Positions 36,275 to 45,537 of a stretch of DNA of 64,000 nucleotides are shown here, in pieces; position 1 is the stretch's first letter, and each line of letters starts with the position of its first letter. The stretch covers positions 1-64,000 of the forward strand of contig NZ_FRAP01000019.1 in the NCBI RefSeq assembly GCF_900142365.1, read 5' to 3'. This stretch comes from Pseudonocardia thermophila. GTDB taxonomy: Bacteria > Actinomycetota > Actinomycetes > Mycobacteriales > Pseudonocardiaceae. The notes beneath the pieces were generated by a model. That model was not told the DNA's origin, did not search any database, and worked only from the letters and a program-made list of their open reading frames with translations. The translations under genes and the position numbers were made by a program.

Positions 36275-37602
36275 CGGTCCACACCTCCCATGACGGGGTC
36301 GATCGACGCCACCGCGGCGATGACGTCGGCGACCATCCCGCCCTCGCACATCGCGGGCATCGTCTGCAGGTTCACGAAGCTGGGTTCGCGCACGTGCACC
36401 CGCACCGGCCGGGTGCCGCCGTCGGAGACGACGTGGAAGCCGAGCTCGCCGCGCGGCGACTCGACGGCGGCGTAGGCCTGGCCCGGCGGTACCTGGAAAC
36501 CCTCGGTCACCAGCTTGAAGTGGTGGATGAGCGACTCCATCGACTGGCCCATGATCTTGCGGACGTGCTCGAGCGAGTTGCCCATGCCGTCGCTGCCGAT
36601 GGAGAGCTGGGCCGGCCAGGCGATCTTGCGGTCCTCGACCATCACCGGGCCGGGCGTCTCCTTCAGCTTCGCCGCGGCTTGCTCGATGATCTTCAGCGAC
36701 TCGTGGATCTCCGCCAGGCGCAGCCGGTAGCGCGCGTAGCAGTCGGCCTCGGTGGCGACCGGGACCTCGAAGTCGTACTCCTCGTAGCCGCAGTACGGCT
36801 CGACCTTGCGCAGGTCCCACGGCAGGCCGGCCGAGCGCAGGATCGGGCCCGTGGCGCCCAGCGCGATGCATCCGTCGAGCGGCAGGTAGCCGACGTTCTC
36901 CAGGCGCTGGCGCCAGATCGTCTGGCCGGTGAGCAGCTTGTCGTACTGCGGCAGCCGCTCCCGCATGACCTCGATGAAGTCGGTGACGCGCTCGTACCAG
37001 CCCTCGGGGAAGTCCTGCGCGAGCCCGCCCGGCCGCACGAACGCGTGGTTCATGCGCAGCCCGGTCAGGAACTCCAGCAGGTGCAGGACCTCCTCGCGCT
37101 CACGGAACCCGGCCGTCATACCGGTGAGCGCGCCCAGCTCCATGCCGCCGGTGGCCAGGCAGACCAGGTGCGAGCCGATCCGGTTGATCTCCATGAGCAT
37201 CACCCGGCCGATCTGGGCCCGGCGCGGCGCCTCGACACCCAGCAGCTTCTCCACCGCGAGGCAGTACCCGGTCTCGTTGAAGATCGGGGACAGGTAGTCC
37301 ATGCGCGTCACGAACGTGACGGCCTGGGTCCAGGTCCGGTACTCGCAGTTCTTCTCGATGCCGGTGTGCAGGTAGCCGATCACCGAACGGGCCTGCTGGA
37401 CGGTCTCGCCCTCCAGCTCGAGCACCAGGCGCAGCACCCCGTGCGTGGACGGGTGCTGCGGGCCCATGTTGATGACGATGCGGTCGTCGTGCTCCTCGTC
37501 GATCAACGTGTCCCAGTCGCCACCGGTGAGGGTGTAGACCGTGCCCTCGGTGGTCTGGGTCTCGGTGGCGGCGTAGACGTCCGTGTTGTCTTGGGTGCTC
37601 AC
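36271..37602 (-). CDS. nuoD: NADH-quinone oxidoreductase subunit D (49-kDa type)
   Basis: 443 residues from GTG 37602 (VSTQDN), preceded by GGAGG 8 bases upstream. The same frame is open to an ATG at 37725, but the extra residues are encoded by a tandem repeat and carry none of the family. Motifs: [40 protein letters not shown], and the C-terminal [20 protein letters not shown]. It forms the quinone site with NuoB. An N-terminal extension of about 40 residues is variable. Confidence 0.95.
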   Translation of the reverse strand: MSTQDNTDVYAATETQTTEGTVYTLTGGDWDTLIDEEHDDRIVINMGPQHPSTHGVLRLVLELEGETVQQARSVIGYLHTGIEKNCEYRTWTQAVTFVTRMDYLSPIFNETGYCLAVEKLLGVEAPRRAQIGRVMLMEINRIGSHLVCLATGGMELGALTGMTAGFREREEVLHLLEFLTGLRMNHAFVRPGGLAQDFPEGWYERVTDFIEVMRERLPQYDKLLTGQTIWRQRLENVGYLPLDGCIALGATGPILRSAGLPWDLRKVEPYCGYEEYDFEVPVATEADCYARYRLRLAEIHESLKIIEQAAAKLKETPGPVMVEDRKIAWPAQLSIGSDGMGNSLEHVRKIMGQSMESLIHHFKLVTEGFQVPPGQAYAAVESPRGELGFHVVSDGGTRPVRVHVREPSFVNLQTMPAMCEGGMVADVIAAVASIDPVMGGVDR

Positions 37603-37745
37603 GAGTGCGCCCTCCGCTCGTCGGGACGGGGTCGGGATCTCCGCGCCGGTCCGTTCACGAGTGCGCCCTCCGCTCGTCGAGACAGAGTCGGGATCTCCGC
37701 GTTCACGAGTACGCCCTCCGCTCATCGGGCGGCGGGATCTCCGCC
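37599..37745. repeat. tandem triplication at the nuoC end / nuoD start junction
   Basis: Three units begin with TCACGAGT at 37599, 37655 and 37703 (56, 48 and about 43 bases). Each has a CGCCCTCCGCTC block followed by GGGATCTCCGC. The third unit is the true 3' end of nuoC (DERRAYS and its stop); the first provides the nuoD ribosome site and GTG. Each unit repeats a stop (TGA), a GGAGG site and a GTG on the minus strand. Confidence 0.85.
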
Positions 37746-38536
37746 CCCTTGTACTCGACGGGGATGCCGCCGAGCGGGTAGTCCTTGCGCTGCGGGTGCC
37801 CTTCCCAGTCGTCCGGCATGAGGATCCGGGTGAGCGCGGGATGACCGTCGAAGACGATGCCGAACATGTCCCAGGTCTCCCGCTCGTGCCAGTCGGCGGT
37901 CGGGTAGACCTCGACGATCGACGGGACGTGCGGGTCGTCGACGTCGAGCGCCACCTCCAGGCGGATGCGCCTGCGGTAGGTCATCGACAGCAGGTGGTAG
38001 ACGACGTGCAGCCGCTGCGGCACGTCCACGCCGTAGTCGACGCCCGACACCGACGAGCACATCTCGAAGCGCAGGTACTCGTCGTCGCGCAGGGTGCGGC
38101 AGATGTCGACGATCTTCTCCCGCCGCACGTAGAAGGTGATCTCGCCGCGGTCGATCGTGATCTGCTGGATCGCCGAGCGGCCCACGCCGCGCTCGTCCAG
38201 CGCGGCGGCGAAGTCGTCGGCGAACTCGTCGAACCATCCGCCGAACGGGCGCTCGGCGGGCGGGGGTGTCCAACCGGGCAGCTGCAGCCCGCCGAACCCG
38301 CTCGTGTCACCGGAGTCCGGCACGCCGAACATGCCTTTGCGGCTGCGCGTCGGCGGCGCGGCCGGACGGGTACCGCCCTCGGTGGGCGCGGTCTGCTCGA
38401 GCTCGCCGGCCGCGGGCGGCTCGCCACCGGCCGCGCGGTGGGCGGCGGTGTCGGCTCCGCCGGCCTCGGCCGAGGAGTGCGCACCGCCGGTCGGCTCGGC
38501 CGACTCCTTCGAGGTGCCCTCGGTGTCGCTGCTCAC
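37703..38536 (-). CDS. nuoC: NADH-quinone oxidoreductase subunit C (30-kDa type)
   Basis: 277 residues. The first 100 are low-complexity Ala/Glu/Gly/Pro ([40 protein letters not shown]), typical of actinobacterial NuoC. The 30-kDa domain follows: [70 protein letters not shown]. It is a structural peripheral-arm subunit docking on NuoD. Its last 15 codons are the template of the tandem repeat downstream. Start overlaps the nuoB stop (GTGA or similar 4-base overlap). Confidence 0.95.
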   Translation of the reverse strand: MSSDTEGTSKESAEPTGGAHSSAEAGGADTAAHRAAGGEPPAAGELEQTAPTEGGTRPAAPPTRSRKGMFGVPDSGDTSGFGGLQLPGWTPPPAERPFGGWFDEFADDFAAALDERGVGRSAIQQITIDRGEITFYVRREKIVDICRTLRDDEYLRFEMCSSVSGVDYGVDVPQRLHVVYHLLSMTYRRRIRLEVALDVDDPHVPSIVEVYPTADWHERETWDMFGIVFDGHPALTRILMPDDWEGHPQRKDYPLGGIPVEYKGAEIPPPDERRAYS

Positions 38537-39138
38537 TTCTTCCCCTCCAGCGGCGGCAGCAGGGCGGCGCGGCGCCTCTCGTCGACCCGCTCCTCGGGCG
38601 CGAACTTCACCGACGAGGGCACCAGCTCGGTCTTGTGGCCCGACTCGGCCAGCTGCGCGGCGCGCTTGGTCCCCAGCGGCTCATCCATGATCTTGGCGTG
38701 GAGCTTCAGGATCGCGTCGATCAGCATCTCCGGCCGGGGTGGGCAACCCGGTAGGTACATGTCGACCGGAACGATGTGGTCGACGCCCTGCACGACCGCG
38801 TAGTTGTTGAACATGCCGCCGGACGAGGCGCACACGCCCATCGCCAGCACCCAGCGCGGCTCGGGCATCTGGTCGTAGATCTGGCGCAGCACCGGGGCCA
38901 TCTTGTTGGTGACCCGCCCGGCCACGATCATGAGGTCGGCCTGCCGCGGCGAGGCCCGGAAGACCTCCATGCCGAAGCGCGCGAGGTCGTAGCGCGGGGC
39001 GCCGGTCGTCATCATCTCGATCGCGCAGCAGGCCAGGCCGAACGTCGCCGGCCACAGCGAGGACTTGCGGGTCCAGTTCACCAGCTTCTCGACGCTGGTG
39101 AGCAGGACGCCGCTCGGCAGGTGTTCCTCGAGTCCCAT
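38533..39138 (-). CDS. nuoB: NADH-quinone oxidoreductase subunit B
   Basis: 201 residues. It binds the terminal N2 4Fe-4S cluster: [11 protein letters not shown] gives the unusual adjacent Cys pair, [11 protein letters not shown] and [12 protein letters not shown] the other two. N2 donates electrons to menaquinone. The C-terminal tail ([20 protein letters not shown]) is longer than in E. coli. It starts 9 bases after nuoA. Confidence 0.97.
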   Translation of the reverse strand: MGLEEHLPSGVLLTSVEKLVNWTRKSSLWPATFGLACCAIEMMTTGAPRYDLARFGMEVFRASPRQADLMIVAGRVTNKMAPVLRQIYDQMPEPRWVLAMGVCASSGGMFNNYAVVQGVDHIVPVDMYLPGCPPRPEMLIDAILKLHAKIMDEPLGTKRAAQLAESGHKTELVPSSVKFAPEERVDERRRAALLPPLEGKK

Positions 39139-39147
39139 GTCAGCTTC

Positions 39148-39522
39148 CTAGTTCCAGTCGAGTCCGCCGCGGCGCCACACGTAGACGTAGGCGAACCCGA
39201 CGGTCACGATGAACAGCACGATCTCGACCAGGCCGAACACGCCGAGCCGGTCCGCGCTCACCGCGAACGGGTAGAGGAAGACCATCTCGATGTCGAACAG
39301 GATGAACAACATCGCGGTCAGGTAGTAGGCGACCGGCATGCGCCCGGCCCCCACCACCGGGTCCGGCGACGGCTCGATGCCGCACTCGTAGGCGTCCAGC
39401 TTCGCGCGGTTGAACCGCCGCGGACCGACGTACGGTGCGGCCGTCACGGAGAACAGCGCGAACGCGCCGGCCAACGCGAACAGGAGCACCAGAGGGAGGT
39501 AGGAGTCGAGCAATCCAGGCAC
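39148..39522 (-). CDS. nuoA: NADH-quinone oxidoreductase subunit A
   Basis: 124 residues from a GTG, first gene of the operon. Three helices (LPLVLLFALAGAFALFSVTA; MPVAYYLTAMLFILFDIEMV; FGLVEIVLFIVTVGFAYVYV) and the loop KLDAYECGIEPSPDPVVGAG whose Cys sits near the quinone site. AYYLTAMLFILFDIEMVFLYP is the family signature region. The operon promoter must lie in the 74 bases between this start and the menJ stop, where TAGGGT and an iron-box-like palindrome are found. Confidence 0.95.
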   Translation of the reverse strand: MPGLLDSYLPLVLLFALAGAFALFSVTAAPYVGPRRFNRAKLDAYECGIEPSPDPVVGAGRMPVAYYLTAMLFILFDIEMVFLYPFAVSADRLGVFGLVEIVLFIVTVGFAYVYVWRRGGLDWN

Positions 39523-39577
39523 CTCGTCTTCGATATGCCGACCGGCGATCCGACCCTAGTAGCCGCTGCTCACCGGC

Positions 39578-39596
39578 CTTAGTCAGGCAACCCTTA
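39578..39596 (-). promoter_or_regulatory. IdeR/DtxR-like iron box upstream of nuoA
   Basis: On the minus strand TAAGGGTTGCCTGACTAAG matches the 19-base iron-box consensus TTAGGTTAGCCTAACCTAA at 12 of 19 positions, including the central GCCT. It ends right at the menJ stop, 56 bases upstream of the nuoA start, with a TAGGGT -10-like box between (about 39555-39560). Binding is untested; the match is moderate. Confidence 0.4.
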
Positions 39597-40892
39597 CTAG
39601 AGACTGGGCGTGATCTTGGTCATCGCGACGATCACCCGGTCGCTCACCGAACCGTCGCGCGGGTCGTACAGGTTGGCCAGCAGCTTGAGGATGAACCGCA
39701 TCAGCGTGGTCCGCGGCAGCCCGTACTTCGTGGCCAGACCCATGATCGTCGGGTTGCCGATGAGCTTCGAGAACAGGTTGCCCATGCGGTAGTAGCTGCC
39801 CAGCGCGTCGCTCAGCGCGGCCGGGTAGCCGGCGAGCGCCGCCTCGGCGGACGCCCCGGAGCGGGCCAGCGCCTGCACCGCCACCCGCGCCGCGATCGCC
39901 GCCGACTCCATCGCGTACGCGATGCCCTCCCCGTTGAACGGGTTGACCATCCCGCCCGCGTCCCCGACCAGCAACAGGCCCGGCCGGTAGTGCGGGGTCC
40001 GGTTGAACCCCATCGGCAACGCCGCCCCACCGACCGGGCCGACCGCGTTCTCCTCGCGGTATCCCCATTCCTCCGGGGTGCCGTCCAGCCAGGACCGCAA
40101 CAGCGCCCGGTAGTCGGTGGTGCCGTACGCCTTCGACGTCGACAGGATCCCCAGGCCGACGTTCGACGTACCGTCGCCCATCCCGAAGATCCAGCCGTAG
40201 CCCGGCAGGAGCTTCGGGTGCGCCGGATCCGAGCGGTCCCAGAGCTCCAGGTGGCTCTCCAGGTAGTCGTCGTTCGTGCGCGGGCTCGTGTAGTAGCGGC
40301 GCACCGCCACGCCCATCGGCCGGTCGTCGCGCTTGCTGATGCCCACCGACAGCGCCAGCCGTGCGCTCACCCCGTCGCAGGCGAGCGTGAGCGGAGCCCG
40401 GAAGCGGACCGGCCGCTTGTCCTTGCCGCGCCCGACGTGCCCGGCCACGCCGACGACCCGCCCGGCGTCGTCCAGCACCGCCTCGGTGATCGTGGTGTCC
40501 TCGTGCAGCCGCGCACCCGCCTTCTCGGCGTTGCGCACCAGCAGCTCGTCGAAGTCCTGGCGCGGGCGCACCGCGCCGAAGTTCGGGAAGCTCGCCAGCG
40601 TGGGCCACTCCAGCTCGAGGGTGACGCCGCCACCGACGACCCGCAGGCCCTTGTTGTGCAGCCAGCCGTTCTTCTCCGAGCAGTCGATGCCCAGGTCGAT
40701 GATCTGCTTCATCCCCCGCGGGGTGAACCCGTCACCGCACACCTTGGGGCGCGGGAACGTCGACTTCTCCAGGAGCAGGACATCCAGCCCGGCGCGCGCG
40801 AGGTACGCGGCAGCGGTCGAGCCGGCGGGACCGGCACCGACGACGATGACGTCGGCCTCCCCGTCGGACGTGGTGGGAACGGGTGCAGCCAC
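39597..40892 (-). CDS. menJ: geranylgeranyl-reductase-family menaquinone reductase (MenJ)
   Basis: 431 residues. FAD-binding motif DVIVVGAGPAGSTAAAYLAR, then PRPKVCGDGFTPRGM, and the second FAD motif GLLLVGDAGGMVNPFNGEGI. This is the family of MenJ (M. tuberculosis Rv0561c), which reduces one double bond of the menaquinone side chain. It is a peripheral membrane enzyme, with a hydrophobic C-terminal helix (TTLMRFILKLLANLYD). Same strand as and just upstream of nuoA, and downstream of menG. Confidence 0.93.
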   Translation of the reverse strand: MAAPVPTTSDGEADVIVVGAGPAGSTAAAYLARAGLDVLLLEKSTFPRPKVCGDGFTPRGMKQIIDLGIDCSEKNGWLHNKGLRVVGGGVTLELEWPTLASFPNFGAVRPRQDFDELLVRNAEKAGARLHEDTTITEAVLDDAGRVVGVAGHVGRGKDKRPVRFRAPLTLACDGVSARLALSVGISKRDDRPMGVAVRRYYTSPRTNDDYLESHLELWDRSDPAHPKLLPGYGWIFGMGDGTSNVGLGILSTSKAYGTTDYRALLRSWLDGTPEEWGYREENAVGPVGGAALPMGFNRTPHYRPGLLLVGDAGGMVNPFNGEGIAYAMESAAIAARVAVQALARSGASAEAALAGYPAALSDALGSYYRMGNLFSKLIGNPTIMGLATKYGLPRTTLMRFILKLLANLYDPRDGSVSDRVIVAMTKITPSL

Positions 40893-40959
40893 TGGCGGCT
40901 CCTTGTGAAGGAATTCACGAAGTCCGAGGCGAGTCTAAACACCCAGGTTGGGGACCCGT

Positions 40960-41649
40960 CTACCCGGTGCGCACCGCGCGGTGCAGAGCGACCGCACCGC
41001 CCACGAGGTCTCGCCAGGCGACCTCGCCCCAACCCGCGGCGGCGATCGTGCGGGCGAGTGCGGCCTGGTCGGGCCAGTCCCGGATCGACTCGCCCAGGTA
41101 GCGGTAGGCCTCGGGGTTGCTGGACACCACGTCCGCCACCGCCGGGAGGATCCGCTCGAGGCCGAAGTAGTAGGCGCTGCGGAACGGCGTCCACTTGGGA
41201 CGTGAGAACTCGCACACCACGAGCCGGCCGCCCGGCTTGGTGACGCGCGCCATCTCCCGCAGTGCACGCTCCGCGTCGGCGAAGTTGCGGATCCCGAACT
41301 GGACCGTGACCGCGTCGAACACGGCGTCGGCGAACGGGAGGTTCAGCGCGTCCCCGGCCACCCGCGGCACGCTGCGGTGCGCTCCCGCCTCCAGCATGCC
41401 CAGCGAGAAGTCCACCGCGACGCACCACGCGCCCGACCGCTGCAGCTCCACCGTCGACACGGCGGTGCCGGCGGCGAGGTCCAGCACCTTGTCCCCCGGC
41501 CCGATGCGCAGCGCCCTGCGGGTCAGCGCCCGCCACCGGCGGTCCATGCCCGCGGTCAGCACGGTGTTCGTCAGGTCGTAGCGGCGGGCCACCCCGTCGA
41601 ACATCGCGGCGACGGCGTGGGGGTCCTTGTCCAGATCGGCCCGGATCAC
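40960..41649 (-). CDS. menG: demethylmenaquinone C-methyltransferase
   Basis: 229 residues of the UbiE/MenG family. [20 protein letters not shown] is the N-terminal signature, [20 protein letters not shown] motif I with Asp/Gly for S-adenosylmethionine, and [20 protein letters not shown] plus [20 protein letters not shown] the later UbiE motifs. It methylates demethylmenaquinone, the last step of menaquinone synthesis. It lies 67 bases upstream of menJ. Confidence 0.95.
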   Translation of the reverse strand: MIRADLDKDPHAVAAMFDGVARRYDLTNTVLTAGMDRRWRALTRRALRIGPGDKVLDLAAGTAVSTVELQRSGAWCVAVDFSLGMLEAGAHRSVPRVAGDALNLPFADAVFDAVTVQFGIRNFADAERALREMARVTKPGGRLVVCEFSRPKWTPFRSAYYFGLERILPAVADVVSSNPEAYRYLGESIRDWPDQAALARTIAAAGWGEVAWRDLVGGAVALHRAVRTG

Positions 41650-41659
41650 GGCCTCGACC

Positions 41660-42256
41660 CTACGGGCCGGGCCGTTCCTGCACGCGGGCGACGGCCTGCT
41701 CCAGGCCGGTCAGGTAGTCCGCACGGACCTGCTCGGCGATGGCGGGCCACTCCGCCTCTGGCCGGCTGAGCGGCCGGTCGGGCTGCGTGCCGAACGCGCC
41801 CATGCCGTGCAGGTTGATCCAGCGGTGGTCGTAGGCGTGCGGGTGGGCGCGGTCCCACGCGACCGCGCGCTCCACGATCCGCCGCAGCCGCGCCGCGTCG
41901 GCGAACGTCCAGCGGTTGATCGGCTCGCCGTACCGCTGGCGCAGGATCGCGACGGCGCCGCCGACGGTGGGATCGGCGCAGCGGGCGACGTCGAATCGGG
42001 TCCGCAGCTGAGCGACGTGGTACCAGGTCGCGCCCTCCTCCCGGTGCCCGCCGGCGAAGAGCGCCGCGGCCAGCGCGTGCAGCACGGGCGGGAGGTGCCG
42101 GTGCGGGGCGGCGAGCACGGTCGTGACGGCGGCGGCCGGGGCGGGTCCGTGCAGGGCGGCGATCAGCTCGGCTGCACCGGTGACGTCGACCGCGGCGTGC
42201 TCGGGAGTGGGCGGGAACACGGGATCGACCCTGCCCGCCGGAAGAGGCACGGGCAT
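41660..42256 (-). CDS. uncharacterised cytosolic protein with WYHVAQLR and INLHGM motifs
   Basis: 198 residues from ATG 42256; a longer frame to 42325 overlaps the DUF3592 gene. No signal peptide or membrane helix. Notable segments are [60 protein letters not shown]. This pattern reminds me of uncharacterised proteins from proteobacteria, but I cannot name a family. It sits 10 bases upstream of menG and 8 after DUF3592, in the place where M. tuberculosis has a glycosyltransferase. Function unknown. Confidence 0.7.
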   Translation of the reverse strand: MPVPLPAGRVDPVFPPTPEHAAVDVTGAAELIAALHGPAPAAAVTTVLAAPHRHLPPVLHALAAALFAGGHREEGATWYHVAQLRTRFDVARCADPTVGGAVAILRQRYGEPINRWTFADAARLRRIVERAVAWDRAHPHAYDHRWINLHGMGAFGTQPDRPLSRPEAEWPAIAEQVRADYLTGLEQAVARVQERPGP

Positions 42257-42264
42257 CCGCAGTG

Positions 42265-42774
42265 CTACGCAGCGGTGCCGCGCTTGCGCTTCAACCACCA
42301 CGCGAGGGGTCCGAGGAGCACCCACGTGACCAGCACCGCCAGCGCCAGCGGGCCCGACTGGCTCAGCGCCGTGCGCCCCGCGACCCGCACGAGGTCAGGA
42401 TCGGCCGAGTCGTACTCGACGAAGATCGTCTCCCCGATCTGCGTGCCGCGCGGGTAGGCCACCCCGTCGGCCGGGACGACGGTCTCGCCGGTGGCGGTGG
42501 TGAAGCGCACGAGGGTGCGGGTGAACGACGAGCCCTCGAGCACCTCGGCCTGGGCGACGGCGAGGTTGGCCTCGATCTTGCGGTCGTCGACCGCGGCGCC
42601 GGCGACGGCGAACACGGCCAGTGCGGTGATCAGCAGCGCGAGCCCGGCGACGAACTCCGCGGCCCTGGCCCGGAACAGGCGCACGACCGGGCGCACGAGG
42701 TCGGCGAACTCGTCCGCCAGCTTCGTGACGGTGGCGCCCGCGCTGGGCGGGCCCGCCTGCGGTGTCCCGGTCAC
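42265..42774 (-). CDS. DUF3592-type membrane protein
   Basis: 169 residues with two transmembrane helices (AEFVAGLALLITALAVFAVA near residue 45 and GPLALAVLVTWVLLGPLAWW near the C-terminus) enclosing a beta-rich extracellular domain (VLEGSSFTRTLVRFTTATGE; GTQIGETIFVEYDSADPDLV). This matches DUF3592; the M. tuberculosis homologue in the same place would be Rv0556. Role unknown. It is divergent from menF. Confidence 0.82.
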   Translation of the reverse strand: MTGTPQAGPPSAGATVTKLADEFADLVRPVVRLFRARAAEFVAGLALLITALAVFAVAGAAVDDRKIEANLAVAQAEVLEGSSFTRTLVRFTTATGETVVPADGVAYPRGTQIGETIFVEYDSADPDLVRVAGRTALSQSGPLALAVLVTWVLLGPLAWWLKRKRGTAA

Positions 42775-42869
42775 GGCCCGTGACTCTAGCCGGGACCGGG
42801 CCGCCGCTGTGGTCAGCGCCTCGTGGGGTGGACGCGCAGGCGCGCCCTCGTCCTCATACCCTCGGTGAC

Positions 42870-44156
42870 GTGACGACCGCCCCGTTACCCGCCGGTCTGG
42901 GCGTCCGGACGCGGCTCGTCGAGGAGCCCGGACGGCTCCTCGACCTGCTCCCCGACGCGCAGAACCCCCTGTGCTGGCTGCGCGAGGGGGAGGGTGTCGT
43001 CGGGTGGGGCGAGGTCGCGCGGTTCACCGGTGCCGGGGCCTCGCGGTTCGCCGACGCCGACGCGTGGTGGCGCCGCTTCGTCGCGAAGCTGGACGTGACC
43101 GACGAGGTGGGGGTGCCGGGCACCGGCCCGCTCGCGTTCGCCAGCTTCACCTTCGCCGACGACTCGCCGGGTTCGGTGCTCGTGGTGCCGCGAGTGGTCG
43201 TCGGCCGCCGCGGCGGGGTGTGCTGGATCACCGAGTTCTCCGGCGACGGGCCGTCGGCCGTGTGGTCGGTCAGCCCGGTGCAGCCGTCCGGCCCGATCCG
43301 CTACTCCGACGGCGAGATGACAGTGGCCGGGTACCGCTCCGCGGTCGCCGAGGCCGCCCGCCGGATGAGCCGCGGTGAGCTGGCGAAGGCGGCACTGGCG
43401 CACGATCTGCTGGCGGTCGCCGAGCGCCCGTTCGACGGCCGGTTCCTGCTGGCGGGTCTGGCCCGCCGCTACCCGACGTGCTGGTCGTTCGCGGTGGACG
43501 GGCTGGTCGGCGCCACGCCGGAGCTGTTGGTGCGGCGCAGCGGCGGCACGGTGTCGGCGCGGGTGCTGGCCGGCACGAGCTGGTTGGGCGAGGGCGGTGC
43601 GGCCGACGCGGAGGGGGTGGCGCAGCAGCTGCTGGCCTCGGCGAAGGACCGCCACGAGCACGCCCTCGCGGTGGACTCCCTGGCCGACTCGCTGCGGCCG
43701 CTGTGCGCCTCCCTGGAGGTGCCGGAGGTGCCGTCGGTGGTGGAGCTGCGCAACGTGTCGCACCTGGCGACCGACGTGCGCGGCACACTGCCCGCGGAGT
43801 CGCCCGCCTCGCTGCTGCTGCTCGCGGAGGCCGTGCACCCGACGGCCGCGGTGGGCGGCACCCCGCGCGAGGCGGCGGTCGCGCTGATCGCGGAGCTGGA
43901 GTCGATGGACCGCGGGCGCTACGCGGGTCCGGTCGGCTGGGTCGACGCCGAGGGCGACGGTGAGTTGGGGGTGGCGCTGCGCTGCGCCCAGCTGGACGGG
44001 CGCTACGCGCGGCTGTACGCGGGCTGCGGCATCGTCGCGGAGTCCGATCCCGACACCGAGGTGCGCGAAGCCGCGGCGAAGCTGCTCGCGGTGCGTGAGG
44101 CGCTCGAGGACGAGCCCGGGGTCGATCCCGAGGACGGTCGCGAGGATCGCGGGTAG
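42870..44156 (+). CDS. menF: isochorismate synthase (MenF-type)
   Basis: 428 residues from GTG 42870; the frame opens earlier without a better start. The chorismate-binding domain is complete: RMSRGELAKAALAHDLLA, WSFAVDGLVGATPELLVRRS, the catalytic LAGTSWLGEGG, HPTAAVGGTPREAAVALIAE, RGRYAGPVGWVDAEGDGELG and LYAGCGIVAESDPDTEVREA. It converts chorismate to isochorismate, the committed step of menaquinone synthesis. The next gene (kinase-like) converges with a 3-base gap. Confidence 0.93.
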   Translation: MTTAPLPAGLGVRTRLVEEPGRLLDLLPDAQNPLCWLREGEGVVGWGEVARFTGAGASRFADADAWWRRFVAKLDVTDEVGVPGTGPLAFASFTFADDSPGSVLVVPRVVVGRRGGVCWITEFSGDGPSAVWSVSPVQPSGPIRYSDGEMTVAGYRSAVAEAARRMSRGELAKAALAHDLLAVAERPFDGRFLLAGLARRYPTCWSFAVDGLVGATPELLVRRSGGTVSARVLAGTSWLGEGGAADAEGVAQQLLASAKDRHEHALAVDSLADSLRPLCASLEVPEVPSVVELRNVSHLATDVRGTLPAESPASLLLLAEAVHPTAAVGGTPREAAVALIAELESMDRGRYAGPVGWVDAEGDGELGVALRCAQLDGRYARLYAGCGIVAESDPDTEVREAAAKLLAVREALEDEPGVDPEDGREDRG

Positions 44157-44159
44157 CGC

Positions 44160-45524
44160 TCAGCCGATCCGCTGCACGGGCAGCTCCAGCGCGGCGATGC
44201 AGCCGCGTTCGGCCGAGATGAGCGTGAACGTGCCGCCGTAGCGGTTGACGATCTCCGCGGCGGTGGCGAGCCCGTGTCCGTCCCTGCGCAGCACCTCGGG
44301 GGCCGCGCCCTCGGGCAGGCCGGGGCCGTCGTCGGCGACCTCGAGCCGGACCCGGCCGTTCTCCCGGCGCGCGCGCAGCCACACGTGCGCCCCCGGAGCG
44401 TGCCGTTCGCAGTTGACCAGCAGGTTCGTGAGCACCTGGCCGAGTGCCCAGTGGTCCATGCCGACCCGCAGGTCGGGATCGACGTCGAGGTCCACCGCGA
44501 GCCCGGACGAGCGGTGCACGACGGCCAGATCGCGCAGCAGCGGCGCCACGGCGGCACCGTCGGGCGGGTCCTCGCGCTCGTCGAGGAGGCGGCGCAGCTC
44601 ACCGGCCTCGGGCCCGGGGAGGGCGGCGACGGCGGCGCGCAGCTCCTCCTCGCGGTCGGCGGCGGCCGCGAGCGCGGCGTCGGCGGCGGCGAGCCGGTCG
44701 CGCACCCCGTCCACGGTCGCGGCGAGGTGCCCGGCCGCGGCCCAGACCAACAGCAGCGCGGCGCCGAGCTGCAGCGCCTGCCCGACGGGCCCGTCGACGG
44801 CGCCGGGTGCGGTGCCGGAGACCAGCGCGATCGCGTGCGCGGCGGCGAGCGCGACGAACGCTACCCCGACCCGGCGCGGCAGCACCCGGCCGTGCAGCGT
44901 GCCGGACACGGTGACGAGCATGCCGACCGCACCGGCGCCGGACCAGGCCAGCATCCCCGCACCCAGCACCAGCCAGGACGACGGCGGCGCATCCGGGGCG
45001 ACTGCCCGGGCCACGACGACGGCGATCAGCAACGCGGTGGCGAGCCCGCCGATCAGCAGCGGCGCGCGGTCGGGGCGGGGGACCGCGGTCCGCAGCGTCA
45101 GCGCCAGGAGGCCGACCGACCCGAGCGCGGCGGTGCTGGCGGCGAGCAGCCAGAACTGCTCCACCTCGCCGGGCACCCCGCGCAGCAGCAGCGGCACGGT
45201 GACGTACGCGGCGACGGCAGCGGCGACGAGCCGGGTCCGCGGGTTCCCGCTGGTACCGGCCGCGGCGGCGAGCAGGGCGGCCGCGACGACGGCCAGGTCG
45301 GCCGGCAGGTGGTGCAGCACGCCGACGCCGACGGGATCGTGCGGCAGCAGGACCACGGCGAGCGCGCCCACCGCGACGCAGGCGGCCAGCGCCGCCACCT
45401 CCACGAGCGGCGCGCGGACGAGACCACGGACCGTGATGGGCAACTCGATGACCCCTGTCGTTGTCGACGACGACACGGCAGTGCCGGGCCGGGCGCTGGG
45501 GAGCTCCATCTTGCTGTCGGGCAC
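44160..45524 (-). CDS. multi-pass histidine-kinase-like ATPase lacking an H-box
   Basis: 454 residues from GTG 45524. About eight hydrophobic helices occupy residues 35-270 (EVAALAACVAVGALAVVLLP; PLLIGGLATALLIAVVVARA; GQALQLGAALLLVWAAAGHL), followed by a coiled linker (RDRLAAADAALAAAADREEE). The C-terminal HATPase_c has N-box QVLTNLLVNCERHAPG, G1 DDGPGLP and G2 RRDGHGLATAAEIVNRYGG. The phosphoacceptor region before it (RRLLDEREDPPDGAAVAP) has no conserved His. No response regulator adjoins. It sits between menF and menD. Confidence 0.8.
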   Translation of the reverse strand: MPDSKMELPSARPGTAVSSSTTTGVIELPITVRGLVRAPLVEVAALAACVAVGALAVVLLPHDPVGVGVLHHLPADLAVVAAALLAAAAGTSGNPRTRLVAAAVAAYVTVPLLLRGVPGEVEQFWLLAASTAALGSVGLLALTLRTAVPRPDRAPLLIGGLATALLIAVVVARAVAPDAPPSSWLVLGAGMLAWSGAGAVGMLVTVSGTLHGRVLPRRVGVAFVALAAAHAIALVSGTAPGAVDGPVGQALQLGAALLLVWAAAGHLAATVDGVRDRLAAADAALAAAADREEELRAAVAALPGPEAGELRRLLDEREDPPDGAAVAPLLRDLAVVHRSSGLAVDLDVDPDLRVGMDHWALGQVLTNLLVNCERHAPGAHVWLRARRENGRVRLEVADDGPGLPEGAAPEVLRRDGHGLATAAEIVNRYGGTFTLISAERGCIAALELPVQRIG

Positions 45525-45537
45525 GTCACGGCCCCCG

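Noticed and set aside
36271-37725. Longer NuoD starting at ATG 37725
   Set aside because: The extra 41 residues are translated from the tandem repeat of the nuoC end; the GTG at 37602 has a good ribosome site and suits the family.
37599-37745. CRISPR array
   Set aside because: Units are directly adjacent with no spacers, derived from nuoC coding sequence, and no cas genes are present.
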